Positions 13,561 through 14,998 of a stretch of DNA of 14,998 bases are shown here, one piece after another. The number at the start of each line of letters is the position of its first letter. Positions within the stretch are counted from its first letter, which is position 1. The notes under the pieces are model-generated. The model was not told the DNA's origin, ran no database searches, and saw nothing but the letters and a program-made list of their open reading frames with translations. The stretch covers positions 1 through 14,998 of the forward strand of contig JANXSI010000709.1 of assembly GCA_025352765.1 (NCBI GenBank), in the 5' to 3' direction. Made by a program: the position numbers and the translations under genes. Source of the stretch: Devosia sp. Lineage in GTDB: Bacteria; Pseudomonadota; Alphaproteobacteria; Rhizobiales; Devosiaceae.

Positions 13561-14998
13561 TTGTCCCGTCCAGGACCTTCCAACACGCCACGTCCGCCAG
13601 GTAATCTCTTGTCGCTGCTCGTGCCGTACTGGCCCTGGGTTGCCCTGCTCGTCGCCCTGACGATCATCGGTAATGCCCTCAATCTTGTGGTGCCGCAGCT
13701 CATCTCCCGGTCGATCGATACCGCTTCGGCACCCGGGTTCAGCCTGCTGCCGCTGGTGCTCGAGTTTGCTGTCGTGTCCGCCGGCATCTTTGCCTTCACC
13801 TACGGGCAGAACATCCTGCAGACGATCACGTCGGAGCGGGTGGCGCGCGACATTCGGCGGCAATTGGTCGGCCGGATCGCGCAGCAGGACTTTGCTTATA
13901 TCCAGGCCATCACGCCCGCGCGGCTGTTGACCAATCTCACGTCCGACGTCGACGCGATCAAGAGCTTTGTCTCGCAGGCCATTGCGTCGATTGTCTCGTC
14001 GCTGTTCCTGATCGTCGGCGCCAGCGTGCTGCTGCTGTTGATCAACTGGCAACTGGCGCTTGCGGTGCTGCTGGTGGTACCGATTATTGCAGTGACGTTC
14101 TATGTGGTGCTGACGCGAGTCCGAAAGCTGTTCCGGCGATCGCAGGCGGCGATCGACTGGCTCAACAAGGTGATCAACGAGAGTATTCTTGGATCGTCGC
14201 TCATCCGGCTGCTCAATTCGCAATCGAGCGAGTACGACAAGTTTCTTGCCGCCAACAGCGAAGCGCTCGGCATCGGCATGAGCATCCTCAGGCTGTTTGC
14301 GGGACTGATCCCGGCGATCATGTTCCTCACCAACCTCGCGACGCTGGTGATCCTGGCGTTCGGTGGCCATCTGGTGATCACCGGCGCGATGACGCTGGGG
14401 CAGTTCACGGCATTCAACTCGTACCTCGCGATCCTGATCTTTCCGATCCTGATCATCGGCTTCATGAGCAATGTGGTGGCGCAGGCGCAGGCCTCGTTCG
14501 ACCGCATCTCACAGGTCCTCAACGCCGACGAACCCAGACCGGGCGGAACACTCGATGTGGAATTGCGCGGCGACATCGAGGTCGCGGGCGTCTCGATGCG
14601 CTACGGCCAGCGGCTGGCGCTCGACGATGTGAGCTTTGTGGCGAAAGCCGGAACGCGGACGGCGATCATCGGCCCGACGGCGGCGGGCAAGACGCAGTTG
14701 CTCTATGCCATGACCGGCCTGATCGAACCGGCCGCGGGGCGGATCAGCTATGACGGGCGGGCGATCGACGACTACGACAAGCAGGCGCTGCATCGGCAGG
14801 TCGCGCTGGTGTTCCAGGACAGCGTGACGTTCAACCTGACGCTGCGCGAGAACATTGCCTTCAGCAACATCGTCGACGATGCCAGCCTCGAAAAGGCAAT
14901 CGACACGGCCGAACTCGAGGAGTTCGTGGCGACCCTGCCGCAAAAGCTCGACACGATCGTTTCCGAGCGCGGCACGTCGCTGTCGGGCGGGCAGAAGC
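13561..14998 (+). CDS. ABC transporter, fused membrane and ATPase domains (multidrug/lipid exporter type), 3'-truncated
   Basis: 479 residues are visible before the window ends. The N-terminal half is an exporter-type membrane domain with about six helices (residues about 22-320), including the ITSERVARDIRRQL coupling region. The ATPase domain starts near residue 340 and shows Walker A GPTAAGKT (371-378), the Q-loop VFQDS, and the signature LSGGQ (474-478) at the very end; Walker B and the H-loop are outside. Such half-transporters dimerise and export drugs or lipids. The start is TTG 13561, with GGAG six bases upstream; the frame is closed by a stop at 13522, and GTG 13549 is a less good alternative. 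The Walker A is non-standard in having Ala-Ala where Gly-Ser/Ser-Gly is usual. A partner subunit may follow outside the window. The substrate is unknown. Confidence 0.9.
   Translation, partial: MSRPGPSNTPRPPGNLLSLLVPYWPWVALLVALTIIGNALNLVVPQLISRSIDTASAPGFSLLPLVLEFAVVSAGIFAFTYGQNILQTITSERVARDIRRQLVGRIAQQDFAYIQAITPARLLTNLTSDVDAIKSFVSQAIASIVSSLFLIVGASVLLLLINWQLALAVLLVVPIIAVTFYVVLTRVRKLFRRSQAAIDWLNKVINESILGSSLIRLLNSQSSEYDKFLAANSEALGIGMSILRLFAGLIPAIMFLTNLATLVILAFGGHLVITGAMTLGQFTAFNSYLAILIFPILIIGFMSNVVAQAQASFDRISQVLNADEPRPGGTLDVELRGDIEVAGVSMRYGQRLALDDVSFVAKAGTRTAIIGPTAAGKTQLLYAMTGLIEPAAGRISYDGRAIDDYDKQALHRQVALVFQDSVTFNLTLRENIAFSNIVDDASLEKAIDTAELEEFVATLPQKLDTIVSERGTSLSGGQK

Noticed and set aside
13205..13591. 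128-residue minus-strand frame before the ABC exporter as a gene or transposase remnant
   Set aside because: No recognisable transposase motif, no ribosome site, and it runs into the start of the exporter gene.
13498..14370. 290-residue open frame on the minus strand across the ABC exporter
   Set aside because: It is antisense to a clear exporter membrane domain, is very rich in Arg, Gln, Asp and Gly, and has no recognisable domain; it is a high-GC shadow frame.

Overview
The window is high-GC DNA with dense coding, frequent GTG/TTG starts and FNR/FixK-type boxes. Together these point to an alphaproteobacterium, probably Hyphomicrobiales (a Devosia-like or Bradyrhizobium-like lineage is a guess from gene style only). 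I see no rRNA, tRNA, CRISPR array or insertion sequence. Two genes run off the window: an acyl-CoA synthetase/GNAT fusion on the left and an ABC exporter on the right.

Left half (1-7796), a hypoxia/stress island. A truncated NDP-forming acyl-CoA synthetase fused to a GNAT acetyltransferase (+) ends in a 4-base overlap with a convergent block on the minus strand. Read in the direction of transcription, that block holds: a secreted/membrane protein with bactofilin-like repeats (7164-5986), a GyrI-like protein with a TTG start (5965-5348), a triple BON-domain protein (5256-4606), a tandem universal stress protein (4509-3691) and an MgtA-type P-type ATPase (3620-1047). Diverging from it on the plus strand are a DUF4342 protein (7332-7664) and an unusual pyruvate kinase (7800-9284).

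The unifying signal is a set of palindromes of the form TTGAT-N4-ATCAA, the FNR/FixK/Anr box. Two sit in the divergent intergenic region 7165-7331, one suited to each direction. One lies upstream of the Usp gene, and a weaker one lies upstream of the BON gene. All four are centred about 58-68 bases before the start codon they would serve, and each has a TAT-like -10 element at about the class II activator distance. I infer that low oxygen, through an FNR/FixK-family activator, switches on stress proteins (Usp, BON), Mg2+ transport, envelope proteins, DUF4342 and perhaps glycolytic ATP production by the pyruvate kinase.

Right half (9285-14998). A ROK-family regulator converges on the pyruvate kinase. 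Upstream of it, on the same strand, is a membrane CHASE4-GGDEF-EAL cyclic-di-GMP protein. Then comes a gene-poor stretch of about 745 bases holding one possible small single-pass membrane protein and 426 bases that I cannot explain. Last is an ABC exporter (TTG start at 13561) cut off just after its LSGGQ signature.
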